Part shown: piece by piece, positions 8,628 through 15,018 of the stretch
How positions within the stretch are numbered: the first letter of the stretch is position 1
Layout: each line of letters starts with the position of its first letter
Assembly: GCA_900315305.1 (NCBI GenBank)
Contig: OMYS01000004.1
Coordinates: 1 to 64,000 of the forward strand
Source of the DNA: an uncultured Eubacteriales bacterium
GTDB taxonomy: Bacteria > Bacillota > Clostridia > Lachnospirales > Lachnospiraceae
Direction: 5' to 3'
DNA: 64,000 nt
The notes under the pieces: model-generated
Seen by the model: only the letters and a program-made list of their open reading frames with translations
Told to the model about the DNA's origin: nothing
The model's database searches: none
Made by a program: the position numbers and the translations under genes

Positions 8628-8885
8628 ATGACATTTACATATATTGTCAATGATCCGAAGGGGATGCACGCCCGTCCGGCAGGCGTCATGGCTGCAACGG
8701 CCAAGGAGTTTGCCAGCGACATCACGGTGGAGTACGGCGGAGAGAAGGTAGATATGAAGAAGATCCTTCCTCTGATGGGACTTCCGATGAAGAAGGGCGG
8801 AACCTTTACGGTGACGATCGAAGGCGAAGACGCGGAGGCTGCTGAGGCAGCGATCCGGAATGCGCTGAGCGATATTAATTTCTGA
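8628..8885 (+). CDS. ptsH: HPr phosphocarrier protein lacking the regulatory Ser46
   Basis: The 85-residue protein has the phosphorelay motif PKGMHARPAG with His14, equivalent to His15 of Bacillus HPr. It therefore should carry phosphate from EI to EII proteins. At the place where Firmicute HPr has the HPr-kinase site, N-L-K-S-I-M-G, this protein reads D-M-K-K-I-L-P, so Ser46 is replaced by Lys45. It would be active in transport but could not be made into P-Ser-HPr, the CcpA co-effector. It lies 29 nt after the PTS transporter gene and before ptsI. A Crh-like paralogue with the opposite loss is at 37863. Confidence 0.93.
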   Translation: MTFTYIVNDPKGMHARPAGVMAATAKEFASDITVEYGGEKVDMKKILPLMGLPMKKGGTFTVTIEGEDAEAAEAAIRNALSDINF

Positions 8886-8896
8886 TCTGACTCTGC

Positions 8897-8936
8897 ATCC
8901 CGCCGTCCGTACGGTTTATCCGGCGGGCGGCGGGAT
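8897..8936 (+). terminator. Hairpin after ptsH (weak terminator)
   Basis: ATCCCGCCG (8897-8905) pairs with CGGCGGGAT (8928-8936). Only a short TTTCC tail follows, so it may end transcription partially and let some reach ptsI, which also has its own promoter. Confidence 0.6.
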
Positions 8937-8957
8937 TTCCGATTCTTGACGGAATTC

Positions 8958-8986
8958 TTGCAGAGACGGGCTGTTCGGAATATAAT
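8958..8986 (+). promoter_or_regulatory. Promoter of ptsI
   Basis: TTGCAG (8958-8963) and a perfect TATAAT (8981-8986) are spaced by exactly 17 bp. This gives ptsI expression independent of the upstream sugar genes. Confidence 0.8.
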
Positions 8987-9049
8987 GAACGCAGCCATAT
9001 GATGGTTTGTACAGCTTGACCATGATATTGAAGAAAAGGAGAAATTCAG

Positions 9050-10660
9050 ATGGAAGTATTTCAGGGTAAGGCTTCATTTAAGGGCGTTGCGATCGGAAAA
9101 ATTGCCGAAATGAAGAAAGCCGATACGGTTGTCCGCAGAACCCATGTCGATGACGTCGACGCGGAGATTGCAAGATATCACGCGGGCAAGGAAATGGCCC
9201 AGAAGGAGATCATGGAGCTTCACGACAAGGCTCTGAAGGAAGTCGGTGAGGCTCAGGCCGAGATCTTCGAGGTCCACGCGATGTTCCTGGATGATTTCGA
9301 TGACTCCGTCGAAAATATCATCCGTGAGCAGAATGTCAACGCTGAGTATGCCGTCGCCACAACCGGTGACAACACGGCGGCTATGCTCGCGGCCATGGAC
9401 GACAACCCGTACATGCAGGCGCGCCAGACGGACGTCAAGGACGTGGCGGACCGCGTGATCCGCGATATGAACGGCGGCTCGGGAAGCGGCAACAATTTCA
9501 CGGAGCAGGTGATTCTTGTCTCCGATGATCTCGCTCCGTCAGAGACGGTCCAGCTCGACAAGAGCAAGGTCCTTGCATTTGTCACAAGAGGCGGCTCCAC
9601 GAATTCTCACACGGCTATCCTCGCGAGAACGATGAATATCCCGGCTCTCTGCCAGACACCGGTCCCGGCAAATGTCGACGGCAAGATGGGCATTGTCGAC
9701 GGCTTCAAGGGCTGCATCATTGTAGACCCGGACGAGGAGACTCTGAAGAAGTATGAGGAGCAGGCAGCTGCAGAGGAAGAGAAGAAGAGACTGCTCCGCG
9801 AGCTGAAGGGCAAGGAGACAGTTACGAAGTCCGGCCGCAAGATCAAGCTGTACGCGAATATCGGCGGTATCGGCGACCTCAACTTTGTTCTTGAAAATGA
9901 CGCCGCCGGAATCGGCCTTTTCCGCTCGGAGTTCCTGTACCTGCAGAGCAATGACTATCCGACAGAGGAGGAGCAGTTCAAGGCGTACAGAACGGTCGCT
10001 GAGATGATGGCCGGCAAGGAGGTCGTCGTCCGCACGCTCGATATCGGCGCAGACAAGCAGGTCGGCTACTTCAACCTTGACCACGAGGACAACCCGGCGC
10101 TCGGCTTCCGCGCGATCCGTATCTGCCTGACGAGACCGGAAATCTTCAAGACACAGCTCCGCGCTCTGTACCGCGCATCTGCATTTGGAAATATCGATAT
10201 CATGTTCCCGATGATTACATCCGTCTGGGAGGTTCAGCAGGCGAAGAAGTACTGCGAGGAGGTCAAGAAGGAGCTTCATGACCAGAACATCCCGTTCAAG
10301 GATGTCCCGCTCGGCATCATGATCGAGACGCCGGCGGCTGTCATGATCGCTGATGAGCTCGCGGAGGAGGTCGACTTCTTCTCCATCGGCACCAACGATC
10401 TGACACAGTACACAGAGGCGATTGACCGCCAGAACCAGAAGCTCGAAAAGTTCTTCAATCCGCATCATCCGGCAATCCTCCGGGAGATCCAGATGACGAT
10501 CGATGCCGGCCACAGACACAATACATGGGTTGGCATCTGCGGCGAGCTCGGTGCGGACCCGACTCTGACAGAGCAGTTCGTAAAGATGGGCATCGATGAG
10601 CTGTCCATGAGCCCGAGCTCCATCCTTCCGGTCAGAAAGATCATCCGCGAGATGGACTAA
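9050..10660 (+). CDS. ptsI: Phosphoenolpyruvate-protein phosphotransferase (PTS enzyme I)
   Basis: The 536-residue protein starts the PTS relay by taking phosphate from phosphoenolpyruvate and passing it to HPr. The phosphorylated His187 lies in GGSTNSHTAILAR. The PEP-binding barrel contains GIGLFRSEFLYL, MFPMITSVWE and SIGTNDLTQYT, and the C-terminal Cys in GICGEL is present. Length is slightly under the usual 570 or so, mainly at the C-terminus. An AGGAG-type ribosome site precedes the ATG. It has its own promoter and follows ptsH. It is cytoplasmic and serves every PTS of the cell. Confidence 0.96.
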   Translation: MEVFQGKASFKGVAIGKIAEMKKADTVVRRTHVDDVDAEIARYHAGKEMAQKEIMELHDKALKEVGEAQAEIFEVHAMFLDDFDDSVENIIREQNVNAEYAVATTGDNTAAMLAAMDDNPYMQARQTDVKDVADRVIRDMNGGSGSGNNFTEQVILVSDDLAPSETVQLDKSKVLAFVTRGGSTNSHTAILARTMNIPALCQTPVPANVDGKMGIVDGFKGCIIVDPDEETLKKYEEQAAAEEEKKRLLRELKGKETVTKSGRKIKLYANIGGIGDLNFVLENDAAGIGLFRSEFLYLQSNDYPTEEEQFKAYRTVAEMMAGKEVVVRTLDIGADKQVGYFNLDHEDNPALGFRAIRICLTRPEIFKTQLRALYRASAFGNIDIMFPMITSVWEVQQAKKYCEEVKKELHDQNIPFKDVPLGIMIETPAAVMIADELAEEVDFFSIGTNDLTQYTEAIDRQNQKLEKFFNPHHPAILREIQMTIDAGHRHNTWVGICGELGADPTLTEQFVKMGIDELSMSPSSILPVRKIIREMD

Positions 10661-10772
10661 AGAGACATGAGACGGCAACTGAAGACAGGAGGATGTATTT
10701 CCTGAAATTCAGGCGTGCCGATTGTCAGAATAGAGTGAACGCAGAGAGCTCCGGGCACTGCTTCAGAGGGGC

Positions 10773-10800
10773 TTGACAGGCGTGTTATACTACATATGTA
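10773..10800 (+). promoter_or_regulatory. Promoter and TACATATGTA palindrome before the permease gene
   Basis: TTGACA (10773-10778) and TATGTA (10795-10800) are spaced by 16 bp. The -10 region lies in the perfect palindrome TACATATGTA (10791-10800). TACATATG recurs at 10870-10877 and at 10886-10893, the last including the start codon. The repeats suggest a regulator site, perhaps metal-responsive. Confidence 0.5.
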
Positions 10801-10811
10801 ACCGAAAAAGG

Positions 10812-10842
10812 AGGCTGTCGTACATTTGTACGGCAGCCTTTT
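10812..10842 (+). terminator. Terminator or attenuator in the permease leader
   Basis: AGGCTGTCGTAC (10812-10823) pairs with GTACGGCAGCCT (10828-10839), followed by TTTT. It closes the ptsI transcript. Because it lies after the promoter at 10773, it could also attenuate the permease gene. Confidence 0.75.
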
Positions 10843-10890
10843 GGTGTGAATAGAACATTTTCACATCTGTACATATGAATTGAGGTACAT

Positions 10891-11742
10891 ATGATAGATA
10901 CAATCCTGGACGCCGTCCTCGACTGCCTGAAAGACCTGCCGTTCCTTTTCGTTGCGTTCCTTCTGATGGAAGCGCTCGAGCACCACGTATCCGAGAAAAT
11001 GAACCGCGTTCTCGAGAAATCGGGAAACTGGGGGCCGCTGGCGGGCGCGCTTCTCGGCTGCATTCCGCAGTGCGGCTTTTCGATCATGGCGTCAGACTTT
11101 TTTGCGGGCGGTGTAATTTCTCTCGGAACGCTCCTCGCCGTCTTTCTTTCGACGAGTGACGAGGCTGTTATTATTCTGATGTCAAATCCGCAGTACCTGG
11201 GGGATGTCGGCAGACTTCTTCTGACCAAGGTGGCGATCGGCATCATTGCGGGCTATGTAGTCCTGTTTTTTGAAAATCTGTATTACAGAAAGCATCCGCA
11301 CACCAAGAAGATTGAGCAGCTCTGTGAGCACTGCCACTGCGAGGAGGAAGGAGAGGGGATCTTAAAGCCGGCGCTTCACCATACCGCTGAGGTATTCATT
11401 TTCCTGCTGATTTTCACGGTGCTGCTCAATATCCTGCTGGATGTGATCGGCATGAAGACGATTTCGCGGCTTCTGCTTTCGAATTCTGTATTTCAGCCTG
11501 TGCTGGCGGCCCTCATCGGTCTGATCCCGAACTGCGCTGCGTCCGTCATGCTGACCCAGCTTTATATCGACGGTATTATCAGCTTCGGCTCTGCAGTCGC
11601 CGGCCTCTGCTCGGCGGCGGGGCTGGGACTTGTCGTCCTGTTCCGCATGAATGACCGTCACAAGAAGGAAAATGTGGGGATCGTCGCGCTTCTCTATGGG
11701 ATCGCGGTTCTCAGCGGAATTATTCTGCAGGCGGTTATGTGA
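10891..11742 (+). CDS. ArsP_2-type polytopic heavy-metal exporter (putative manganese/arsenic transporter family)
   Basis: The 283-residue membrane protein is built of two similar halves, one with LLGCIPQCGFSIMASDFFAGGVISLGTLLA and the other with LIGLIPNCAASVMLTQLYIDGIISFGS. This is the duplicated GxIPxC pattern of the 10-TM exporter family annotated as putative manganese or arsenic transporters. A cytoplasmic loop has the cysteine- and histidine-rich CEHCHCEEE, a likely metal-binding patch. The ATG overlaps a TACATATG repeat and follows GAGG. It is encoded between ptsI and an Rrf2-type regulator, with its own promoter. The transported ion is not known. Confidence 0.78.
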   Translation: MIDTILDAVLDCLKDLPFLFVAFLLMEALEHHVSEKMNRVLEKSGNWGPLAGALLGCIPQCGFSIMASDFFAGGVISLGTLLAVFLSTSDEAVIILMSNPQYLGDVGRLLLTKVAIGIIAGYVVLFFENLYYRKHPHTKKIEQLCEHCHCEEEGEGILKPALHHTAEVFIFLLIFTVLLNILLDVIGMKTISRLLLSNSVFQPVLAALIGLIPNCAASVMLTQLYIDGIISFGSAVAGLCSAAGLGLVVLFRMNDRHKKENVGIVALLYGIAVLSGIILQAVM

Positions 11743-11752
11743 GATGTGATTG

Positions 11753-11804
11753 CATTTCCTACAAAAGTGCGGTAATATATAACATAGCAAAACCGTAGGA
11801 AATG
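11753..11804 (+). promoter_or_regulatory. Inverted-repeat operator pair before the Rrf2-type gene
   Basis: CATTTCCTAC (11753-11762) and GTAGGAAATG (11795-11804) are perfect 10-bp inverted repeats around an AT-rich TAATATATAACAT stretch that can serve as the -10 region. The same GGAAATG core recurs upstream of cysK (12439-12455), so this is probably the binding site of the Rrf2 protein itself. Confidence 0.65.
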
Positions 11805-11815
11805 GAGAAAGTTTT

Positions 11816-12253
11816 ATGAAGGTATCGACAAAGGGAAGATATGCGCTTCGCATCATGCTGGACCTGGCATTTCACAATTCCGGGGAGCTGGTCCCGCTGA
11901 AGGACATCGCGAAGAGGCAGAATATTACACTGAAGTACATGGAACAGATTATTTCGCCGCTCAGCAAGGCAGGCTTTGTGATCAGCCTGCGCGGATCGAA
12001 CGGCGGCTACAAGCTTGCGAGAAAGCCTTCGGAATATACGGCCGGAGATATTCTGCGCGTGGTCGAGGGGCCGCTTGCCCCGACGGCCTGCCTGGAGAAC
12101 GGTGAGTATGTGGACTGCCCGCAGGCGGATGAGTGCCCGACGCTGTCATTCTGGCAGGGCCTCAACAAAGTGATCAACGACTATGTCGACAGCGTGACGC
12201 TGGAGGATCTGATGAACCGGCAGCTGGCGCGGGTCAATGATTATGTCATATAA
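11816..12253 (+). CDS. Rrf2-family regulator (IscR/CymR-like, three cysteines)
   Basis: The 145-residue protein begins MKVSTKGRYALRIMLDLA, the Rrf2 signature, and has a winged helix with SLRGSNGGYKLAR. Cys92, Cys101 and Cys107 lie in the loop where IscR holds its iron-sulfur cluster, but the spacing is C-X8-C-X5-C rather than C-X5-C-X5-C. It may sense an Fe-S cluster, or cysteine supply as CymR does. The neighbouring cysK gene shares its operator motif, which favours control of cysteine synthesis or Fe-S metabolism. The GGAG ribosome site overlaps the operator, consistent with autoregulation. Confidence 0.85.
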   Translation: MKVSTKGRYALRIMLDLAFHNSGELVPLKDIAKRQNITLKYMEQIISPLSKAGFVISLRGSNGGYKLARKPSEYTAGDILRVVEGPLAPTACLENGEYVDCPQADECPTLSFWQGLNKVINDYVDSVTLEDLMNRQLARVNDYVI

Positions 12254-12258
12254 TTACA

Positions 12259-12300
12259 GTGTCAAAAGTCTGCGCAGCCGCGCGTAATCACTTTTGACAC
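12259..12300 (+). terminator. Inverted repeat after the Rrf2-type gene
   Basis: GTGTCAAAAGT (12259-12269) and ACTTTTGACAC (12290-12300) are perfect 11-bp arms. There is no T-run, so it may be an mRNA-stabilising hairpin rather than a terminator. Confidence 0.5.
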
Positions 12301-12326
12301 CTAAATTGGCATATGATGAATGATGC

Positions 12327-12367
12327 AAAAGGAGCTGAGACAGATGTCCCGGCTCCTTTTTATTTTT
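12327..12367 (+). terminator. Intrinsic terminator between the Rrf2-type gene and cysK
   Basis: AAAAGGAGC (12327-12335) pairs with GCTCCTTTT (12352-12360), followed by TATTTTTT. It separates the regulator from cysK, which has its own promoter. Confidence 0.85.
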
Positions 12368-12390
12368 TCTATGGAAAATGCAAAAACATA

Positions 12391-12419
12391 TTGACAGCCC
12401 GTGGGAGCGACAGTATAAT
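12391..12419 (+). promoter_or_regulatory. Consensus promoter of cysK
   Basis: Perfect TTGACA (12391-12396) and perfect TATAAT (12414-12419) are spaced by 17 bp. Such a strong promoter needs a repressor, and the candidate operator follows 20 bp later. Confidence 0.9.
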
Positions 12420-12438
12420 CTAAATCATACAACAGCTC

Positions 12439-12455
12439 TAGGAAATGTAGGAATG
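12439..12455 (+). promoter_or_regulatory. Candidate Rrf2 operator downstream of the cysK promoter
   Basis: TAGGAAATG (12439-12447) is followed directly by TAGGAATG (12448-12455). The same TAGGAAATG occurs in both inverted arms before the Rrf2-type gene. The position just after the transcription start suits repression. Confidence 0.6.
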
Positions 12456-12500
12456 ATAAATGAGCTGAAGCAAAGCACATAATCCAAGGAGGAAAATCAT

Positions 12501-13433
12501 ATGTCGAACGTTTATCAGGGTACAATCGGACTGATCGGAAACACACCGCTTGTTGAGTTTGCCAATATTGAGAAGGAACTTGGTCTCGAGGCGAGAGTCC
12601 TCGCGAAGCTTGAGTACTTCAATCCGGCCGGCTCTGTCAAGGACAGAATCGCGAAGGAGATGGTTGAGACTGCTGAGGCAGAGGGAAAGCTGAAGCCGGG
12701 CTCCACAATTATTGAGCCGACATCCGGCAACACAGGCATCGGCCTTGCTTCCATCGCGGCAGCCAAGGGCTACAAGATCATCCTGACAATGCCGGAGACG
12801 ATGTCCGTCGAGAGAAGAAACATTCTTCGCGCATACGGCGCTGAGATCGTCCTGACAGACGGCTCCAAGGGCATGAAGGGCGCGATCGCGAAGGCTGAGG
12901 AGCTCGCAAAGGAGACAAAGGACAGCTTCATCCCGGGACAGTTCAGCAACCCGGCAAACCCGCAGGCTCACTACAAGACAACAGGTCCGGAGATCTGGAA
13001 GGATACAGACGGACAGGTTGACGCATTTATCGCAGGTGTCGGCACAGGCGGAACACTGACAGGCACAGGCAAGTACCTCAAGGAGCAGAACCCGAACATC
13101 AAGGTCTATGCGCTTGAGCCGACGACATCACCGGTCCTCTCTGAGGGTCACGGCGGCCCGCACAAGATCCAGGGTATCGGCGCAGGCTTCGTCCCGGATG
13201 TTCTTGATACGAAGCTGTATGACGGCGTTGTCACGGTCTCCAATGAGGATTCCTTCGCGACAGCAAAGCTCATCGCTCACAAGGAAGGCGTGCTTGTCGG
13301 CATTTCCTCCGGTGCGGCTCTCTACGGCGCAATCCAGCTCGCAAAGAAGCCTGAGTTCAAGGGCAAGACGATCGTGGCAGTTCTTCCGGACTCCGGCGAC
13401 AGATATTATTCAACAGCTCTTTTCCAGGAGTAA
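12501..13433 (+). CDS. cysK: Cysteine synthase A (O-acetylserine sulfhydrylase)
   Basis: The 310-residue enzyme makes cysteine from O-acetylserine and sulfide using pyridoxal phosphate. The PLP-binding Lys47 is in NPAGSVKDR, the substrate loop TSGNTG is at residues 74-79, and the phosphate-binding [10 protein letters not shown] is present. The C-terminal [14 protein letters not shown] is typical. Length is normal. An AAGGAGG ribosome site lies before the ATG. It has its own strong promoter and terminator, so it is monocistronic, probably under the adjacent Rrf2 regulator. Confidence 0.96.
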   Translation: MSNVYQGTIGLIGNTPLVEFANIEKELGLEARVLAKLEYFNPAGSVKDRIAKEMVETAEAEGKLKPGSTIIEPTSGNTGIGLASIAAAKGYKIILTMPETMSVERRNILRAYGAEIVLTDGSKGMKGAIAKAEELAKETKDSFIPGQFSNPANPQAHYKTTGPEIWKDTDGQVDAFIAGVGTGGTLTGTGKYLKEQNPNIKVYALEPTTSPVLSEGHGGPHKIQGIGAGFVPDVLDTKLYDGVVTVSNEDSFATAKLIAHKEGVLVGISSGAALYGAIQLAKKPEFKGKTIVAVLPDSGDRYYSTALFQE

Positions 13434-13449
13434 ATCACATATGTATGCG

Positions 13450-13478
13450 GAGGGACAGCAGACGCTGCCCCTCTTTTT
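13450..13478 (+). terminator. Intrinsic terminator of cysK
   Basis: GAGGGACAGC (13450-13459) pairs with GCTGCCCCTC (13464-13473) with one mismatch, followed by TTTTT. Confidence 0.88.
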
Positions 13479-13530
13479 ACGTTGGAGCTGATTTGATTTA
13501 GCCCCCAAACTCGAAAAAGTTGAAACAGTT

Positions 13531-13695
13531 GTAACTATTCAGCACCCCCAGACTCGGAACGCTGCGCGTTCCTCGTTGTGGGCGGACAGAGCGGCTTCGC
13601 CGCTTGTCCGCCCCCTTGGAAAACTTCTGAAACCGTTCAGCGAGCAAGCTCTCCGTCCGGATTTCATCAGTTTTCAAGGGGTGCCGCGAAATTAC
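13531..13695 (+). repeat. Family A element, full-length copy A2
   Basis: It begins GTAACTATTCAGCACCCC and ends at ATTAC (13691-13695), with the same three internal hairpins as the copy at 174. One base change (CTGCGCG for CTTCGCG) alters the loop of the first hairpin, and the right end is worn (GGGGTGCCGCGAAATTAC). It is flanked by AAAAAGTTGAAACAGTT (13514-13530) and AAAAAGTTGAAAAAGTT (13697-13713), a 17-bp direct repeat with one mismatch. With the cysK terminator and tRNA promoter it fills the gap between cysK and tRNA-Arg. Confidence 0.85.
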
Positions 13696-13725
13696 AAAAA
13701 AGTTGAAAAAGTTTCGAAATTGTGC

Positions 13726-13754
13726 TTGACGGATCAGGCCTTTTAGGGTATTAT
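13726..13754 (+). promoter_or_regulatory. Promoter of tRNA-Arg
   Basis: TTGACG (13726-13731) and TATTAT (13749-13754) are spaced by 17 bp, about 35 nt before the tRNA. Confidence 0.75.
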
Positions 13755-13795
13755 AGGTTCTGCTGTTGAAACAGCAACAACTTCTTAGGAAGTGT

Positions 13796-13869
13796 GTGAG
13801 TGTAGCTCAGCTGGATAGAGCGTCTGGCTACGGACCAGAAGGTCGCGAGTTCGAATCTTGTCACTCACG
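13796..13869 (+). tRNA. tRNA-Arg (anticodon ACG)
   Basis: The acceptor arms GTGAGTG (13796-13802) and CACTCAC (13862-13868) pair fully, with G as discriminator. The anticodon stem TCTGG/CCAGA encloses CTACGGA with anticodon ACG. D-arm AGCTCAGCTGGATAGAGC and T-loop TTCGAAT are standard. CCA is not encoded. Confidence 0.97.
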
Positions 13870-13874
13870 TAATT

Positions 13875-13910
13875 GCCCCGCACAACGCTGGTTGTGCGGG
13901 GCTTTTTTTT
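13875..13910 (+). terminator. Intrinsic terminator of tRNA-Arg
   Basis: Perfect 12-bp arms GCCCCGCACAAC (13875-13886) and GTTGTGCGGGGC (13891-13902) are followed by eight T residues. Confidence 0.95.
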
Positions 13911-13946
13911 ACAGTATACTATATGTAATCATTCAGCATATGCAGG

Positions 13947-13997
13947 GCAGACGGAAGGCTATGGCGAAACCCCGAAGCTTTCGGAAGGTCCGTCTGC
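13947..13997 (+). ncRNA. Structured leader of unknown class upstream of the DUF1700 gene
   Basis: GCAGACGGA (13947-13955) pairs with TCCGTCTGC (13989-13997), and inside it CCGAA (13972-13976) pairs with TTCGG (13980-13984). The two stems are joined by purine-rich single-stranded segments (AGGCTATGGCGAAACC and AAGG). It lies in the 188-nt region between the tRNA terminator and the DUF1700 gene. It fits no riboswitch class I can recognise. It may be an mRNA leader structure or a small RNA. Confidence 0.35.
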
Positions 13998-14098
13998 TGA
14001 CAGACTAAAACTCACATCTGGTAGAAAGGAGAACAGCTGCACCGCTTACGCGGCACAGGGAAGGCCCTGTGGTTTCTATTGCGGCTGTCTGAAATCTT

Positions 14099-14872
14099 AT
14101 GACAAGACAGGAGTTTATCGGGGCGCTCGGGCAGAAGCTGGCCGAGGCGCTTCCGGAGGCCGAGGTGCTCAGTCAGGTGCAGTATTATCAGGGATATATT
14201 GACGGAGAGCTGCACAGAGGACGAACAGAGCAGGAAATTTTTGATGAGCTCGGTGACCCGATTCTTATTGCGAGAAATATCATCGACTCACCGAGACCGG
14301 AGGGATCCGTTTTCGGCATTCCGGTTCAGGACGGAGAATCTGCCTACGAGGAGGGCGCGTACCAGGGAAGCCATTCAAGGCCCGAGGAGACACACCATAT
14401 TGATCCGGAGCATATGCACCGCGCGGCCGGAGAGCAGTACAGAAAGGCCTCTGAGGCGAGGCAGCAGGCATCTGAGGCGGCCCGGGACACGGAGTCCGGA
14501 GAAGCGCCGGAGAGCGGACATGCGGGCGCTGATGACGCCGAGAGTGCGCCTGAGGAAGGCCCTCAGGAAAATGAAGCCCGCGGCAGGGAGCAGGAGGACA
14601 GGAACCAGAGCCAGTCAGATAATGATGCATCAGAATCCGCCAAAGCCCATGAGCGCGTGACCGGTAAGGCGGAGAAGACGGGCAGCGTCTGGCACGATGA
14701 GAGCGGAGAGTTCAACTGGCCGCTGTTTGCATTTATCCTCGCTGCTGTCATGATCATCGTCGCTGTGATCTGGATTGTCGGAAAGGTCGTCATTGCGCTC
14801 GGACCGGCACTTTTAATCATTCTTGCGATCATTCTGATCGTTGCGACCATCGCGAAGGGCAACACTCATTAA
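14099..14872 (+). CDS. DUF1700/HAAS-domain membrane protein
   Basis: Residues 1-65 resemble the DUF1700 (HAAS) domain: MTRQEFIGALGQKLAEALPEAEVLSQVQYYQGYIDGEL followed by TEQEIFDELGDPILIARNII. Such domains often accompany PadR-type regulators or envelope-stress membrane proteins. Residues 70-195 form a low-complexity acidic linker rich in Glu, Ala, Ser and Gln. The C-terminus has two close membrane segments (WPLFAFILAAVMIIVAVIWIV and a second of similar length) ending at KGNTH. No PadR partner lies nearby. The start follows no clear ribosome site, and an RNA fold lies about 100 nt upstream. Its function is unknown. Confidence 0.75.
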   Translation: MTRQEFIGALGQKLAEALPEAEVLSQVQYYQGYIDGELHRGRTEQEIFDELGDPILIARNIIDSPRPEGSVFGIPVQDGESAYEEGAYQGSHSRPEETHHIDPEHMHRAAGEQYRKASEARQQASEAARDTESGEAPESGHAGADDAESAPEEGPQENEARGREQEDRNQSQSDNDASESAKAHERVTGKAEKTGSVWHDESGEFNWPLFAFILAAVMIIVAVIWIVGKVVIALGPALLIILAIILIVATIAKGNTH

Positions 14873-14877
14873 ATTTT

Positions 14878-14938
14878 GTAGCTATTCGGCACCCCGGACT
14901 CGGAACGCTTCGTGTCCCTCGCTGTGCTGAGTAATTAC
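14878..14938 (+). repeat. Family A element, short copy A3
   Basis: This 61-bp form has only the two ends (GTAGCTATTCGGCACCCC and GTGCTGAGTAATTAC) and a worn first hairpin, CGGAACGCTTCGTGTCCCTCG. The two inner hairpins are missing. It lies 6 bp after the DUF1700 stop codon. Confidence 0.7.
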
Positions 14939-15018
14939 AAAATGTTTATGCTCTGCTTTGCAGGGCGTTACCAAGTCTGTAAATCCCGGCGGACTGTTCC
15001 GCTGCGTGGGAGGTGCAC

